A DNA stretch of 64,000 nucleotides from Paraburkholderia phenoliruptrix (GTDB lineage Bacteria; Pseudomonadota; Gammaproteobacteria; Burkholderiales; Burkholderiaceae), in NCBI RefSeq assembly GCF_019511605.1, contig NZ_JAEUAV010000018.1, forward strand, positions 62,001 to 126,000, given 5' to 3'. Position 1 is the stretch's first letter, and every line of letters begins with the position of its first letter. Both the position numbers and the translations under genes were made by a program. Below the pieces are notes generated by a model that was not told the DNA's origin, made no database searches, and was given only the letters and a program-made list of their open reading frames with translations. Shown here one piece after another: positions 45,103 through 53,757 of this stretch.

Positions 45103-45911
45103 GTTTGTGCCTGCTCGTTCCATACGGTGCTCCACGGCACGCTGCCGGTCTGCGGCGCGGGCACGGCGAAGTGCTCAGGATAGCCCACCTGCGCGAGGTA
45201 CAGGCCGTCGGGCATGAAAGTCGGCGCAGCCCATTCGCGGTCGCGGCCCGCGAGGACCTCCGCCATCCATTGAACCGGACGACGCCCTTTGCCGATATAA
45301 ACCAGGCATCCCATCACATTGCGCACCATGTGATGCAGGAATGCGTTTGCCCTGAAGCGAAAATGCACGAAGTCGCCGTGCTGCTGAATGTCGATCTGAT
45401 ACAAATGTTTGACCGGCGTCTTCGACTGGCATTGCGACGAGCGGAACGCCGAAAAGTCGTGTTCGCCGATCAAATGCGCGGCTGCTGCACGCATCGCGTC
45501 GATATCCAGCGCCGCATGGACCCAACCCGCGCGCCCCGCGAGCATCGGCGAACGGACCGGGTGCACGTACAGCACATAGTAATAAGTGCGCTCGAACGCG
45601 GAAAACCGCGCGTGGAACGCTTCGGGCATCGGCTTGGCCCACTGCACCGAAATGGTCTTCGGCAGAAACGAGTTCGTGCCTCTAACCCACGACACATCGG
45701 CGCGCTCCAGTTCGGTGTCGAAATGGACGACCTGACCCAAGCCGTGCACGCCCGTGTCCGTCCGCCCCGCGACGACAGTGTGCACAGGCGTCTGCGCGAA
45801 TTCGCGCAGCGCCCGTTCCAGCTCGTCCTGAACCGTGTTGCCATGCGGCTGCGACTGCCAACCGCAGAACGCCGTGCCATCGTACTGAACGCCTAGCGCA
45901 ATCCGCTTCAC
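45099..45911 (-). CDS. truA: tRNA pseudouridine(38-40) synthase
   Basis: TruA makes pseudouridine at positions 38-40 of the tRNA anticodon arm. The 270-residue protein begins MKRIALGVQYDGTAFCGWQSQ and has the catalytic Asp in AGRTDTGVHGLGQV near residue 52. It also has the conserved FLHHMVRNVMGCLVYIGKG block. Its start overlaps the fimV stop by four bases and its end overlaps the trpF start, so it sits in a tightly coupled run. Confidence 0.96.
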   Translation of the reverse strand: MKRIALGVQYDGTAFCGWQSQPHGNTVQDELERALREFAQTPVHTVVAGRTDTGVHGLGQVVHFDTELERADVSWVRGTNSFLPKTISVQWAKPMPEAFHARFSAFERTYYYVLYVHPVRSPMLAGRAGWVHAALDIDAMRAAAAHLIGEHDFSAFRSSQCQSKTPVKHLYQIDIQQHGDFVHFRFRANAFLHHMVRNVMGCLVYIGKGRRPVQWMAEVLAGRDREWAAPTFMPDGLYLAQVGYPEHFAVPAPQTGSVPWSTVWNEQAQT

Positions 45912-48295
45912 GACAACGGAGCGAGCGTCGAGAGCAGCGCGCGGGCGTCGTTGCGCGTGGCCGGATCGTTGGCTTCGATCACTTCGTTGATCAGCGTGCG
46001 CGCGCCGGCCAGATCGCCGAGTTCGATGTACTCGGCGGCCAGCTCCAGCTTGTTCCGCGCAATGCGGGCAAGATCCGCGGGCGTGAACGCGGGCAGCGGC
46101 TGCGTCGGGCTGGGCGGCAGTTCAAGGTCGAAGTCGAGTTTGAGCGCGCCGAAACCCGCCGTGCCCAGACTACCGGCGCCCAAGCCTGCCACCGCGCCGC
46201 GGCCCGCTGTGCCCGCAGCGATCTCGTCGGCGGCGTGCGGCGCCTCATCTGCGTCAGGAGGCGGCGGAACGGCTTGCCGCGCCGTCGTTTCGGGCGACGC
46301 AACGGGTTGACTGCTCAGCGATTCCGGGGCGTGCATGGGTTCGGCGCCCGAGCCGACGCGCGGCGGCAACGGCATGTCCAGGCTACCGAAAGCATCGACG
46401 GCGTCGCGCGGGAATTCTGTCGACGCTGCCACGCGAGGCTCCGTGGGCGTGCCCAGTTCGTCGTCGTGCACTTGCGGGGCTGCTGCGGAAGTCTGCGGGA
46501 GCGACGGCTCCATCGGCTCGGGCGGCAGCGGTTCGTCGTCCCATTCCAGACGATGCGACAGCGGTTCCGGTTCCCACGCCTCATTCAACGGTTCGAGCGG
46601 CGCTCGCGGCAGAGCGTCGGCGCCCAGTTCGGCTGCAGCGCCGAGGCTTGCCGCTGTGGTCGCATTCTGCAGGTTCTCGTCGTCTTGCTCCGAGCGCGGT
46701 TCGGCGGGCAGTTCCGCATGGGGCACCACCGAAGCCGCCGGAGGTTCATGAGATTCGGGCTGTCGTGCTGTGGCCAGCTCGTCAGTTGCCTCGCGCGGCA
46801 TATCTCGAGTTGCATCTTCTGGTGACCGGTCGTGCGATGCCACGTCTTCCGCCATGCGCTCCCGTTCCGACGCGAGTTCAGCTTGACGCAATGCCGCCTG
46901 ATCTTGTGCTGCGGCATGCTGGGCGGCGGCTTGAGCCTCCGCTTCGCGCGCCTGTGCGTCTCGTGCGGCCGCAGTGCGCATTTCCGCCTCGCGCTCGGCA
47001 GCGACGCGCTCCGACATTTCGCGTGCCGCGGCGTCGCCTTCAGCCGCTTCGCGCTCGGCAGCGGCTACCGCGGCGGCTGCCGCTGCCGTGGGTGCCTGCT
47101 GCGCAGCCGCGGTGCCAACGTCAGCGCCCTCATCTGCGTCGACCGTCTCGCCGCGTGCAGCAACCGAAGCCGCCAGTTCCGCGTCACCCGACGACTCGGC
47201 CTTCTCCGACGCTTCGGCTCGGCGCGCCTCGGCAAGGCGCTCACGCTTGCGCCGACCCATGCGCAAAGCAGCCAACAGTACAACCAGCGCCGCGCCGACC
47301 GCGGCGCCTACCGCGAGGTTCGTCTGCGAAATGCCGGGTTCGTTGGACGTCGACATAGCGGCGCCTGCATGCCCAGGCACGACAGCCGCAGTGGATGCCC
47401 CCGCCACCGATGCCGTACCGCTCCCCGAAGCAGTGGTCGGCGCCGCTGGCGCCCCGCCTATGCCATGCTTTTGCAATTCCATCAGCACGCGGTTCTTCAG
47501 CGCGAGCAGTTGCTGCAAGCTGGACACCTGGGCGCGCGGCTGTGAGGCGCCCGTGACAGCGGCGGCCCCGCTCGCCGACGGCTGAACCGATCCGGCCCAC
47601 ACATGCGTGCCGCTCGCAGCCGACGCCGCCTGCGAGCCCGCGGCCGGCGCCGACGAAACAGCGTCGCTGGAAGCCGCCGAGCTTGCGTCCGCCGCAGCGC
47701 TGGCCGCTGCAGTTGGCGCGGCAGCGGTAGGCGGGGTTGTCGTGGCCGCTTGCGTGGCGGGACTTTCCGCGCCGGTCGCGCTCGCCGCCGCGGCACTGCC
47801 TTGCGCGGCGCCGCTCGCGGCCGCCGCGACGGAAGCATTCGACGCCGAACCACTGCCAGCCGTCGGCGCGGAGGCCGCCGCTGCGGTCGCCGCCACTGCG
47901 CCCGACGCGTCGAGCGGCGGCACAGTCAACACCGAGCCAAGACGCATGCGGCTCGGATCGTGGCCCATGAACGCGTTCGGGTTCGCATCGAACAAAGCGC
48001 GGGCCGCGCGTGCGAGCGTGGCCCGATCGCGCGATTGGGTGACCGCGATCGCCACGTCGTTCAGCGACTGGCCCGGCTTGACCGTATATTGCCCGCCGCC
48101 CGCGTAAGACCCAGACGCCGCCGCGGGCGCAGATGCCGCGGCGCCGTCCGGCGTGCTCGCGGCATCAAGTGGCACGGCCAATGCGCTGCCGAGGCTCGCG
48201 CCCGTCAGCAGGAACGCCAACGCGGCTGTGGCCGCGAGGCGGCAGGTATCTGGGCGCGCAAACATGGCCCGAAGGGAAGCGAGTCGAAGATTCAT
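45908..48295 (-). CDS. fimV: FimV-like pole/type IV pilus assembly protein
   Basis: FimV-family proteins bind peptidoglycan and organise type IV pili and cell poles. The 795-residue product starts at the ATG at 48295 (GGAG ribosome site) with a signal-anchor sequence (TAALAFLLTGASLGSALA). It has a LysM-like motif near residue 70 (YTVKPGQSLNDVAIAVTQ), an Ala/Ser/Thr-rich linker, one membrane segment at about 325-345, a long acidic Ala/Glu cytoplasmic region and a C-terminal FimV/TPR motif (LELAAEYIELGDLAGARTLINEVIEAN). The low-complexity parts are typical of the family. It precedes truA, as in Pseudomonas. Confidence 0.87.
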   Translation of the reverse strand: MNLRLASLRAMFARPDTCRLAATAALAFLLTGASLGSALAVPLDAASTPDGAAASAPAAASGSYAGGGQYTVKPGQSLNDVAIAVTQSRDRATLARAARALFDANPNAFMGHDPSRMRLGSVLTVPPLDASGAVAATAAAASAPTAGSGSASNASVAAAASGAAQGSAAAASATGAESPATQAATTTPPTAAAPTAAASAAADASSAASSDAVSSAPAAGSQAASAASGTHVWAGSVQPSASGAAAVTGASQPRAQVSSLQQLLALKNRVLMELQKHGIGGAPAAPTTASGSGTASVAGASTAAVVPGHAGAAMSTSNEPGISQTNLAVGAAVGAALVVLLAALRMGRRKRERLAEARRAEASEKAESSGDAELAASVAARGETVDADEGADVGTAAAQQAPTAAAAAAVAAAEREAAEGDAAAREMSERVAAEREAEMRTAAARDAQAREAEAQAAAQHAAAQDQAALRQAELASERERMAEDVASHDRSPEDATRDMPREATDELATARQPESHEPPAASVVPHAELPAEPRSEQDDENLQNATTAASLGAAAELGADALPRAPLEPLNEAWEPEPLSHRLEWDDEPLPPEPMEPSLPQTSAAAPQVHDDELGTPTEPRVAASTEFPRDAVDAFGSLDMPLPPRVGSGAEPMHAPESLSSQPVASPETTARQAVPPPPDADEAPHAADEIAAGTAGRGAVAGLGAGSLGTAGFGALKLDFDLELPPSPTQPLPAFTPADLARIARNKLELAAEYIELGDLAGARTLINEVIEANDPATRNDARALLSTLAPLS

Positions 48296-48370
48296 CGGGA
48301 CTCCTGGCGCGTCAGCGCGCGGCCCTTTTTTGCGGTTATAAAGAGACAAGATAATCGGAGCACACAAATG

Positions 48371-48398
48371 AAAAAAGCGCCGCGCAAGCGCGACGCTT
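48371..48398 (-). terminator. Rho-independent terminator of asd
   Basis: On the minus strand, AAGCGTCGCGC and GCGCGGCGCTT pair with one G-T wobble and are followed by a run of six T (48376-48371). It lies 38 bases after the asd stop and before the fimV start, so it separates the asd transcript from the fimV-truA-trp run. Confidence 0.75.
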
Positions 48399-48435
48399 CT
48401 TGAGTTTTCTACGCGTCGTGACCGCGTAGTTTACT

Positions 48436-49557
48436 TTACTTGTCGAGCACAATGCGAAGCATGCGGCGCAGCGGCTCAGCCGCGCCCCACAGCAACTGAT
48501 CGCCGACCGTGAATGCCGACAGATATTCACCGCCCATGGCCAGCTTGCGGACGCGGCCGACCGGCACCGTCAGCGTGCCCGTGACGACTGCCGGCGACAG
48601 GTCGCGCATTGAAGCTTCACGCTCGTTCGGCACGACCTTGACCCAGTCGTTGCCCGAAGCGAGGATGCTGTTGACTTCGTCCAGCGGCACGTCCCTGTTC
48701 AGCTTGATGGTGAGCGCCTGCGAGTGGCAGCGCATTGCGCCGATGCGCACACACAGGCCGTCCACCGGAATGGAGCCGGGGGTGCCCATGGCCGGCTTGC
48801 CGAGAATCTTGTTGGTTTCAGCGCCGCCCTTCCATTCTTCCTTCGACATGCCGTTGCCGAGGTCCTTGTCGATCCACGGAATCAGCGAACCGGCGAGCGG
48901 CACGCCGAAGTGGTCGGTCGGCATGCTGTCGCTGTTCATTGCTTCAAGCACGCGGCGGTCGATATCGAGAATCGCCGAAGCGGGGTCCGCGAGTTCGTTC
49001 TTCACCGCGCCATGCAGCGTGCCCATTTGCGAGAGCAACTCGCGCATGTTCTGCGCGCCCGCGCCCGACGCGGCCTGGTACGTCATGGCCGTCATCCAGT
49101 CGACGAGGTTTTCGCGGAACAGGCCGCCGAGCGCCATCAGCATCAGGCTGACCGTACAGTTGCCGCCGATGAAATTCTTCTGGCCCTTGACCAGCGCGTT
49201 CTTGATCACGTCCAGGTTGACAGGATCGAGAATGATGACCGCGTCGTCCTTCATGCGGAGCGCGGAAGCCGCGTCGATCCAGTAGCCGTTCCAGCCCGCT
49301 GCGCGCAGCTTCGGGAACACTTCGTTCGTGTAGTCCCCGCCCTGGCAGGAGATGATTGCTTCGCACTTCTTCAGGTCTTCGATGCTTGTCGCATCTTTGA
49401 GCTTGGTCTCGTTCTTGGCGAACGACGGCGCGTTGCCGCCCGCGTTGCTGGTGCTGAAAAACACCGGTTCGATCAAGTCGAAATCGCCTTCCTGCTGCAT
49501 ACGCTGCATCAGGACGCTGCCGACCATGCCGCGCCAACCTACGAGACCTACGTTCAT
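48436..49557 (-). CDS. asd: Aspartate-semialdehyde dehydrogenase
   Basis: Asd reduces aspartyl phosphate to the semialdehyde, the branch point to lysine/diaminopimelate, methionine, threonine and isoleucine. The 373-residue protein has the NADP loop GLVGWRGMVGSVL at the start, the catalytic Cys in IGGNCTVSLMLMALGGLF near residue 136 and the active-site His in VRIGAMRCHSQALTIKL. The ATG at 49557 (MNVGLVGWRG) is the normal start. It follows the leu genes and is preceded by a leader-like ORF and alternative hairpins. Confidence 0.96.
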   Translation of the reverse strand: MNVGLVGWRGMVGSVLMQRMQQEGDFDLIEPVFFSTSNAGGNAPSFAKNETKLKDATSIEDLKKCEAIISCQGGDYTNEVFPKLRAAGWNGYWIDAASALRMKDDAVIILDPVNLDVIKNALVKGQKNFIGGNCTVSLMLMALGGLFRENLVDWMTAMTYQAASGAGAQNMRELLSQMGTLHGAVKNELADPASAILDIDRRVLEAMNSDSMPTDHFGVPLAGSLIPWIDKDLGNGMSKEEWKGGAETNKILGKPAMGTPGSIPVDGLCVRIGAMRCHSQALTIKLNRDVPLDEVNSILASGNDWVKVVPNEREASMRDLSPAVVTGTLTVPVGRVRKLAMGGEYLSAFTVGDQLLWGAAEPLRRMLRIVLDK

Positions 49558-49581
49558 GACTTCATACCCTTCGAATGGAAA

Positions 49582-49631
49582 CTTCCCCGCATCTTTGCCC
49601 GCAGTGACCGCGCGGGGAAGATGAGCGGGCA
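49582..49631 (-). promoter_or_regulatory. Candidate attenuator: mutually exclusive hairpins before asd
   Basis: Three pairings share the same bases. CTTCCCCGC (49620-49612, minus strand) pairs with GCGGGGAAG (49590-49582) over nine base pairs, with TTT behind it. CATCTT plus CCCGC (49623-49612) can instead pair with GCGGG plus AAGATG (49602-49590). TGCCCGC (49631-49625) can pair with GCGGGCA (49602-49596). The first two cannot coexist. They lie between the stop of the Ile/Lys/Thr-rich ORF and the asd ribosome site, the geometry of an attenuator. The T-run is only three bases long. Confidence 0.55.
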
Positions 49632-49641
49632 CGACGGACGA

Positions 49642-49770
49642 TCAGCGTTTCGTGATCGTTTTCGGGGTAATCGTTTTAATCAGCGCTTGAGTGGAAATGG
49701 CGAGCTCAACCACACGGGCCGTTTTGCCGTGCAGTTTCGAAATCTTGGAGATTTGAGCCATTTGTGCCAT
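49642..49770 (-). CDS. Putative leader peptide of asd (42 residues, Ile/Lys/Thr-rich end)
   Basis: This 42-codon ORF (ATG at 49770, TGA at 49644-49642) lies 84 bases upstream of asd on the same strand. Its last twelve codons read I-K-T-I-T-P-K-T-I-T-K-R: ten encode Ile, Lys or Thr, all products of the pathway that Asd feeds. A TATATT hexamer lies seven bases before the ATG and no ribosome site is visible, so translation may be leaderless or start at the second ATG (49761). The composition matches the role of control codons, as in the thr leader of E. coli. A short basic protein of another function is the alternative. Confidence 0.55.
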   Translation of the reverse strand: MAQMAQISKISKLHGKTARVVELAISTQALIKTITPKTITKR

Positions 49771-49944
49771 CGCTACAATATACACGAAAACCGGAATCCG
49801 GCGACGTCGTTGTCCGTCGCTATCGTCCTTTGTCGTCTCTTGTCGTCTCTTTCAGGCGCGAATCGGCTTTGATTTGGGCCGATTCGCGGGTTAAAGACCG
49901 ATTTAACGACTCGCGCGGCAGGCCTTGGAGCGCGCCGCGCATGA

Positions 49945-49964
49945 GCGCGGCTTGGCAGCCGCGC
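49945..49964 (-). terminator. Hairpin after leuB
   Basis: Perfect seven-base arms GCGCGGC and GCCGCGC surround a six-base loop, 12 bases beyond the leuB stop. No T-run follows, so termination would be weak or need Rho; transcription from leuB into the asd leader remains possible. Confidence 0.4.
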
Positions 49965-49975
49965 GCCAGCCGCTT

Positions 49976-51043
49976 TTACAGTGCGGCGACCACTGCGTCG
50001 CCCATGGCGACCGTGCCCACCTGCTTGCAGCCGGGCGTCAGGATGTCGCCGGTGCGAAAGCCTTGCTCCAGCACCTTTTTCACAGCGTTTTCAATGCGGT
50101 CCGCCTGCTCGGCCTTGTTCAGCGAATAGCGCAGCATCATGGCGGCCGACAGAATAGTCGCGAGCGGATTGGCCACGCCTTTGCCGGCGATGTCCGGCGC
50201 GGAGCCGTGCGAGGGCTCGTACAAGCCCTTGTTGTTCTTGTCGAGCGAGGCCGAAGGCAGCATGCCGATGGAGCCCGTGAGCATGGCAGCCTCGTCGGAC
50301 AGAATGTCGCCGAACATGTTGCCGGTCACGATCACGTCGAACGACTTGGGTGCCTTCACCAGTTGCATGGCGGCGTTGTCGACATACATGTGCGACAACT
50401 CCACGTCCGGGTATTCCTTCGAAACGTCGATCATCACGTCTTTCCAGAACTGCGAAGTTTCGAGCACGTTCGCCTTGTCCACCGAAGTGAGCTTCTTGCC
50501 GCGCTTTTGCGCCGCCTGGAAGGCGACGTGCGCGATACGGCGCACTTCGGGCTCCGAATAACGCATGGTGTCGAAACCTTCCTTCGAACCGGCGAACAGG
50601 CCGTCCGGCGCTTCGCGCACGCCGCGCGGCGCGCCAAAGTAGATGTCGCCGTTCAGTTCGCGCACGATCAGAATGTCGAGGCCCGAAACGATTTCTTCCT
50701 TCAGTGACGAAGCGCCGGTGAGTTGCGGATAGCAGATTGCCGGGCGGAAGTTCGCAAACAACTGCAGATGCTTGCGCAGCCCGAGAATGGCCTGCTCGGG
50801 GCGCAGCGCGCGTTCGAGCTTGTCGTACTTCCAGTCGCCCACAGCGCCGAACAGGATTGCGTCGGCTTCCTTCGCGAGCGCGAGCGTGGAATCAGGCAGC
50901 GGATGGCCCTTCGCCTCGTAGCCCGCGCCGCCAACCGGCGCTTCTTCCAGTTCGAATTGTTCGCCGAGCACGTTCAGGACCTTGACGGCCTCCTTGACGA
51001 TTTCGGGGCCAATGCCGTCGCCCGGCAACACTGCGATCTTCAT
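49976..51043 (-). CDS. leuB: 3-isopropylmalate dehydrogenase
   Basis: LeuB oxidises and decarboxylates 3-isopropylmalate in leucine synthesis using NAD+. The 355-residue protein starts MKIAVLPGDGIGPEIVKEAVKVL. Substrate and metal residues lie in RELNGDIYFGAPRG, LTSVDKANVLETSQFWKD and VTGNMFGDILSDEAAMLTGSIG. Length is normal. It follows leuD by 82 bases. Confidence 0.97.
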   Translation of the reverse strand: MKIAVLPGDGIGPEIVKEAVKVLNVLGEQFELEEAPVGGAGYEAKGHPLPDSTLALAKEADAILFGAVGDWKYDKLERALRPEQAILGLRKHLQLFANFRPAICYPQLTGASSLKEEIVSGLDILIVRELNGDIYFGAPRGVREAPDGLFAGSKEGFDTMRYSEPEVRRIAHVAFQAAQKRGKKLTSVDKANVLETSQFWKDVMIDVSKEYPDVELSHMYVDNAAMQLVKAPKSFDVIVTGNMFGDILSDEAAMLTGSIGMLPSASLDKNNKGLYEPSHGSAPDIAGKGVANPLATILSAAMMLRYSLNKAEQADRIENAVKKVLEQGFRTGDILTPGCKQVGTVAMGDAVVAAL

Positions 51044-51125
51044 GCGAATTCCTTAATGATTTTCTTCGAGACTTTCAGCCTGTGCAGCCAATGCAACGCG
51101 CGCAGAGCCGCAGCGCGCGCAAGCT

Positions 51126-51779
51126 TTACCCGACGATGCGATGACCCAGCCACGGCTGCTTCGCCATGCGCTCGGCTTCGAACTGGCGAATCTTGTCCGC
51201 GTGACGCAGCGTGAGGCCGATGTCGTCGAAACCGTTCAGCAGGCAGTACTTGCGGAAAGGCGCGACTTCGAACGGATACTCCGTCGCGCCGTCCGACGTG
51301 CGCACGACTTGCGCCTCGAGGTCGATGGTCAGCTGGAAACCGTTGAATGCGTACGTTTCGTTGAACAGATGATCGACCTGCTGTTCGCTCAGCACGATCG
51401 GCAGCAACCCGTTCTTGAAGCAGTTGTTATAGAAAATGTCCGCGAAGCTCGGCGCGATGATCGCGCGAAAGCCGTACTGCTGAAGCGCCCACGGCGCATG
51501 TTCGCGCGAGCTGCCGCAGCCGAAATTCTTGCGCGCGAGCAGCACGGAAGCGCCCTGATAGCGCGGCTGGTTCAGCACGAAGTCCGGGTTCAGCGGACGC
51601 TTCGAGTTGTCTTGACCCGGCTCGCCGTGGTCGAGATAACGCCACTCGTCGAAAGCGTTCGGACCAAAACCCGTGCGCTTGATCGACTTCAGGAATTGCT
51701 TGGGAATAATCGCGTCCGTGTCGACGTTCTCGCGATCGAGCGGCGCCACGACGCCGGTGTGTACGATGAATTTATCCAT
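51126..51779 (-). CDS. leuD: 3-isopropylmalate dehydratase small subunit
   Basis: LeuD is the swivel-domain subunit that, with LeuC, isomerises 2-isopropylmalate to 3-isopropylmalate. The 217-residue protein starts MDKFIVHTGVVAPLDRENVDTDAIIPKQFL (ATG at 51779) and has the substrate loop NFGCGSSREHAPWAL near residue 85. The frame extends upstream without family resemblance. A small lipoprotein gene separates it from leuC. Confidence 0.96.
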   Translation of the reverse strand: MDKFIVHTGVVAPLDRENVDTDAIIPKQFLKSIKRTGFGPNAFDEWRYLDHGEPGQDNSKRPLNPDFVLNQPRYQGASVLLARKNFGCGSSREHAPWALQQYGFRAIIAPSFADIFYNNCFKNGLLPIVLSEQQVDHLFNETYAFNGFQLTIDLEAQVVRTSDGATEYPFEVAPFRKYCLLNGFDDIGLTLRHADKIRQFEAERMAKQPWLGHRIVG

Positions 51780-51867
51780 GACGCTTGCGCCTGTTTCAGG
51801 ACCGGGCGATGCGTGTGTGGCGGCATGAAGGCCGCGCGCCACATCGCCGGCAAAAATCAAAAACCGG

Positions 51868-52026
51868 TTATTTCTCAGCGTGATTGCTGATCGAATTGCC
51901 GAGGTGCGACATGTCCTGCCCAAATCCGTGCACCGTGTTGCAGCCGGTCAGACCGAGCAGCAACCCAGCCAGAGCACCGAGCGCGAAGCGACGCAGTAGA
52001 GTAGTGCGATTCATGTTGTTCATCAT
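51868..52026 (-). CDS. Entericidin A/B-like small lipoprotein
   Basis: The 52-residue product has a basic N-terminus, a hydrophobic stretch (LGALAGLLLGLTG) and the lipobox LTGC, so it should be processed and lipid-modified at Cys31. The remainder (NTVHGFGQDMSHLGNSISNHA) resembles entericidins, small membrane lipoproteins tied to stress and cell-lysis antidote systems. The ATG at 52026 has GGGA upstream; an adjacent in-frame ATG follows at 52023. Only six bases separate its start from the leuC stop, so it is translated within the leu transcript. Whether a toxic or structural role applies is unknown. Confidence 0.8.
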   Translation of the reverse strand: MMNNMNRTTLLRRFALGALAGLLLGLTGCNTVHGFGQDMSHLGNSISNHAEK

Positions 52027-52031
52027 GCGAT

Positions 52032-53441
52032 TTATCCCAGCTTGCGAATATCGACGAAATGCCCTTCGATGGCTGCGGCTGCGGCCATGGCGGGGCTCAC
52101 GAGATGGGTACGGCCACCGGCGCCCTGACGACCTTCGAAATTGCGATTCGAGGTGGACGCGCAACGCTCGCCCGGCTCCAGCCGGTCGGCGTTCATCGCG
52201 AGACACATCGAGCAGCCCGGCTCACGCCATTCGAAACCGGCCTCCGTAAACACCTTGTCGAGGCCTTCGCGCTCGGCCTGCGCTTTCACGAGACCCGAGC
52301 CCGGCACGACCATGGCAAGGCGAATATTCGGCGCGACGCGGCGGCCCAGTTTCTTCACGACGTATGCCGCGGCGCGAATGTCTTCAATGCGCGCGTTGGT
52401 ACACGACCCAATGAAGATTTTATCCGGCTTGATCGACTCGATCGGCGCATTCGGTTCCAGCGCCATGTATTTGAGCGCGCGCTCCATGGCGTCGCGCTTG
52501 ACCGGATCTTTCTCGCGCTCCGGATCGGGCACGCGGCCGTCCACGGCGGTGACCATTTCCGGCGACGTGCCCCACGTGACTTGCGGCACGATTTCCGCTG
52601 CGTTCAACTCGACCACGCGGTCGAAATGCGCGCCTTCGTCGGACTTGAACTGCTTCCAGTATTCCACGGCCACGTCCCACTCCGCGCCTTCCGGCGAGAA
52701 CGGACGGCCCTTCAGATAGTCGATCGTGGTGTCGTCCACGGCGACCATGCCGGCGCGCGCGCCCGCTTCGATCGCCATGTTGCACACGGTCATGCGGCCT
52801 TCCATGGAGAGCGCGCGAATCGTCGAACCGCCGAATTCTATGGCATAGCCCGTGCCGCCCGCCGTGCCGATCTTGCCGATGATCGCAAGCACGATGTCTT
52901 TCGCGGTACAGCCGCGCGGCAGTTGGCCTTCCACCTTCACCAGCATGTTCTTGCTCTTCTTCTGCAAGAGCGTTTGCGTGGCCAGCACGTGCTCCACTTC
53001 CGAAGTGCCGATGCCGTGCGCGAGCGCGCCGAACGCCCCGTGCGTGGACGTATGCGAGTCGCCGCAGACGATCGTCATGCCAGGCAGCGTGGCGCCCTGC
53101 TCGGGCCCGATGATATGCACGATGCCCTGGCGCAGGTCGTTCATCTTGAACTGCGTGATGCCGAAGGCGTCGCAGTTCGAGTCCAGCGTGTCGACCTGCA
53201 GCTTCGAAACCGGATCGGCAATGCCGTGGCTGCGGTCCGTGGTCGGCACGTTATGGTCCGACACAGCCAGGTTCGCGCTGATGCGCCACACCGGACGCTC
53301 GGCCAGCTTCAGCCCTTCGAACGCCTGGGGGCTGGTCACTTCGTGCAGCAGGTGACGGTCGATATAGAGAATCGTCGTGCCGTCTTCTTCCGTGTGGACC
53401 ACGTGTGTGTTCCACAATTTGTCGTAGAGAGTCTGTGCCAT
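52032..53441 (-). CDS. leuC: 3-isopropylmalate dehydratase large subunit
   Basis: LeuC is the aconitase-like subunit carrying the [4Fe-4S] cluster. The 469-residue protein begins MAQTLYDKLWNTHVV (ATG at 53441). Cluster ligands lie in GSCTNAR near residue 348 and in PGCSMCLAMN near residue 410; CGDSHTSTHGAFGALAHGIGTSEVEHV is the usual active-site block. The frame stays open for 195 bases upstream without family resemblance. It leads the leu cluster. Confidence 0.97.
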   Translation of the reverse strand: MAQTLYDKLWNTHVVHTEEDGTTILYIDRHLLHEVTSPQAFEGLKLAERPVWRISANLAVSDHNVPTTDRSHGIADPVSKLQVDTLDSNCDAFGITQFKMNDLRQGIVHIIGPEQGATLPGMTIVCGDSHTSTHGAFGALAHGIGTSEVEHVLATQTLLQKKSKNMLVKVEGQLPRGCTAKDIVLAIIGKIGTAGGTGYAIEFGGSTIRALSMEGRMTVCNMAIEAGARAGMVAVDDTTIDYLKGRPFSPEGAEWDVAVEYWKQFKSDEGAHFDRVVELNAAEIVPQVTWGTSPEMVTAVDGRVPDPEREKDPVKRDAMERALKYMALEPNAPIESIKPDKIFIGSCTNARIEDIRAAAYVVKKLGRRVAPNIRLAMVVPGSGLVKAQAEREGLDKVFTEAGFEWREPGCSMCLAMNADRLEPGERCASTSNRNFEGRQGAGGRTHLVSPAMAAAAAIEGHFVDIRKLG

Positions 53442-53757
53442 GGTATGCGGGGTAGTAATGACTGCGGGCTGACTGTGTCGGTCGATTATGCCACGCGAAG
53501 TCACGCCGTGGGCCGTCGCATCATGGAAAAAAGCGATAAAAAACAGTGAGTTGGGTGGTAGTGTCGATACCTGTATCGGCGGCACCCGGCAAGCTGCCGG
53601 CAAGCTTGCCGCCGTTGCGAAGGCCACCCGCCGCACAAACGGGCGCGACTCTTGCGACCGGTTCCGCGTTCAGCGCGTATGCTCCCAACAGCATCGCGGC
53701 AGGAACGGTAGCGGTAGTAGTGAAGACGGTAACACTCACACTCTTTCGGAGGTCTGC
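53442..53757. other. Divergent region between leuC and the GlsB/YeaQ gene
   Basis: The 316 bases contain the perfect palindrome GGCAAGCTTGCC (53599-53610), whose first eight bases also occur as a direct copy at 53588-53595, 11 bases apart. CATAAT on the minus strand about 40 bases before leuC is a possible -10. No leucine-rich leader ORF was found, so classical leu attenuation is not supported. Confidence 0.45.

Noticed and set aside
53442..53640. Leucine-rich leader peptide for leuC
   Set aside because: No short ORF with clustered Leu codons or an attenuator stem was found.
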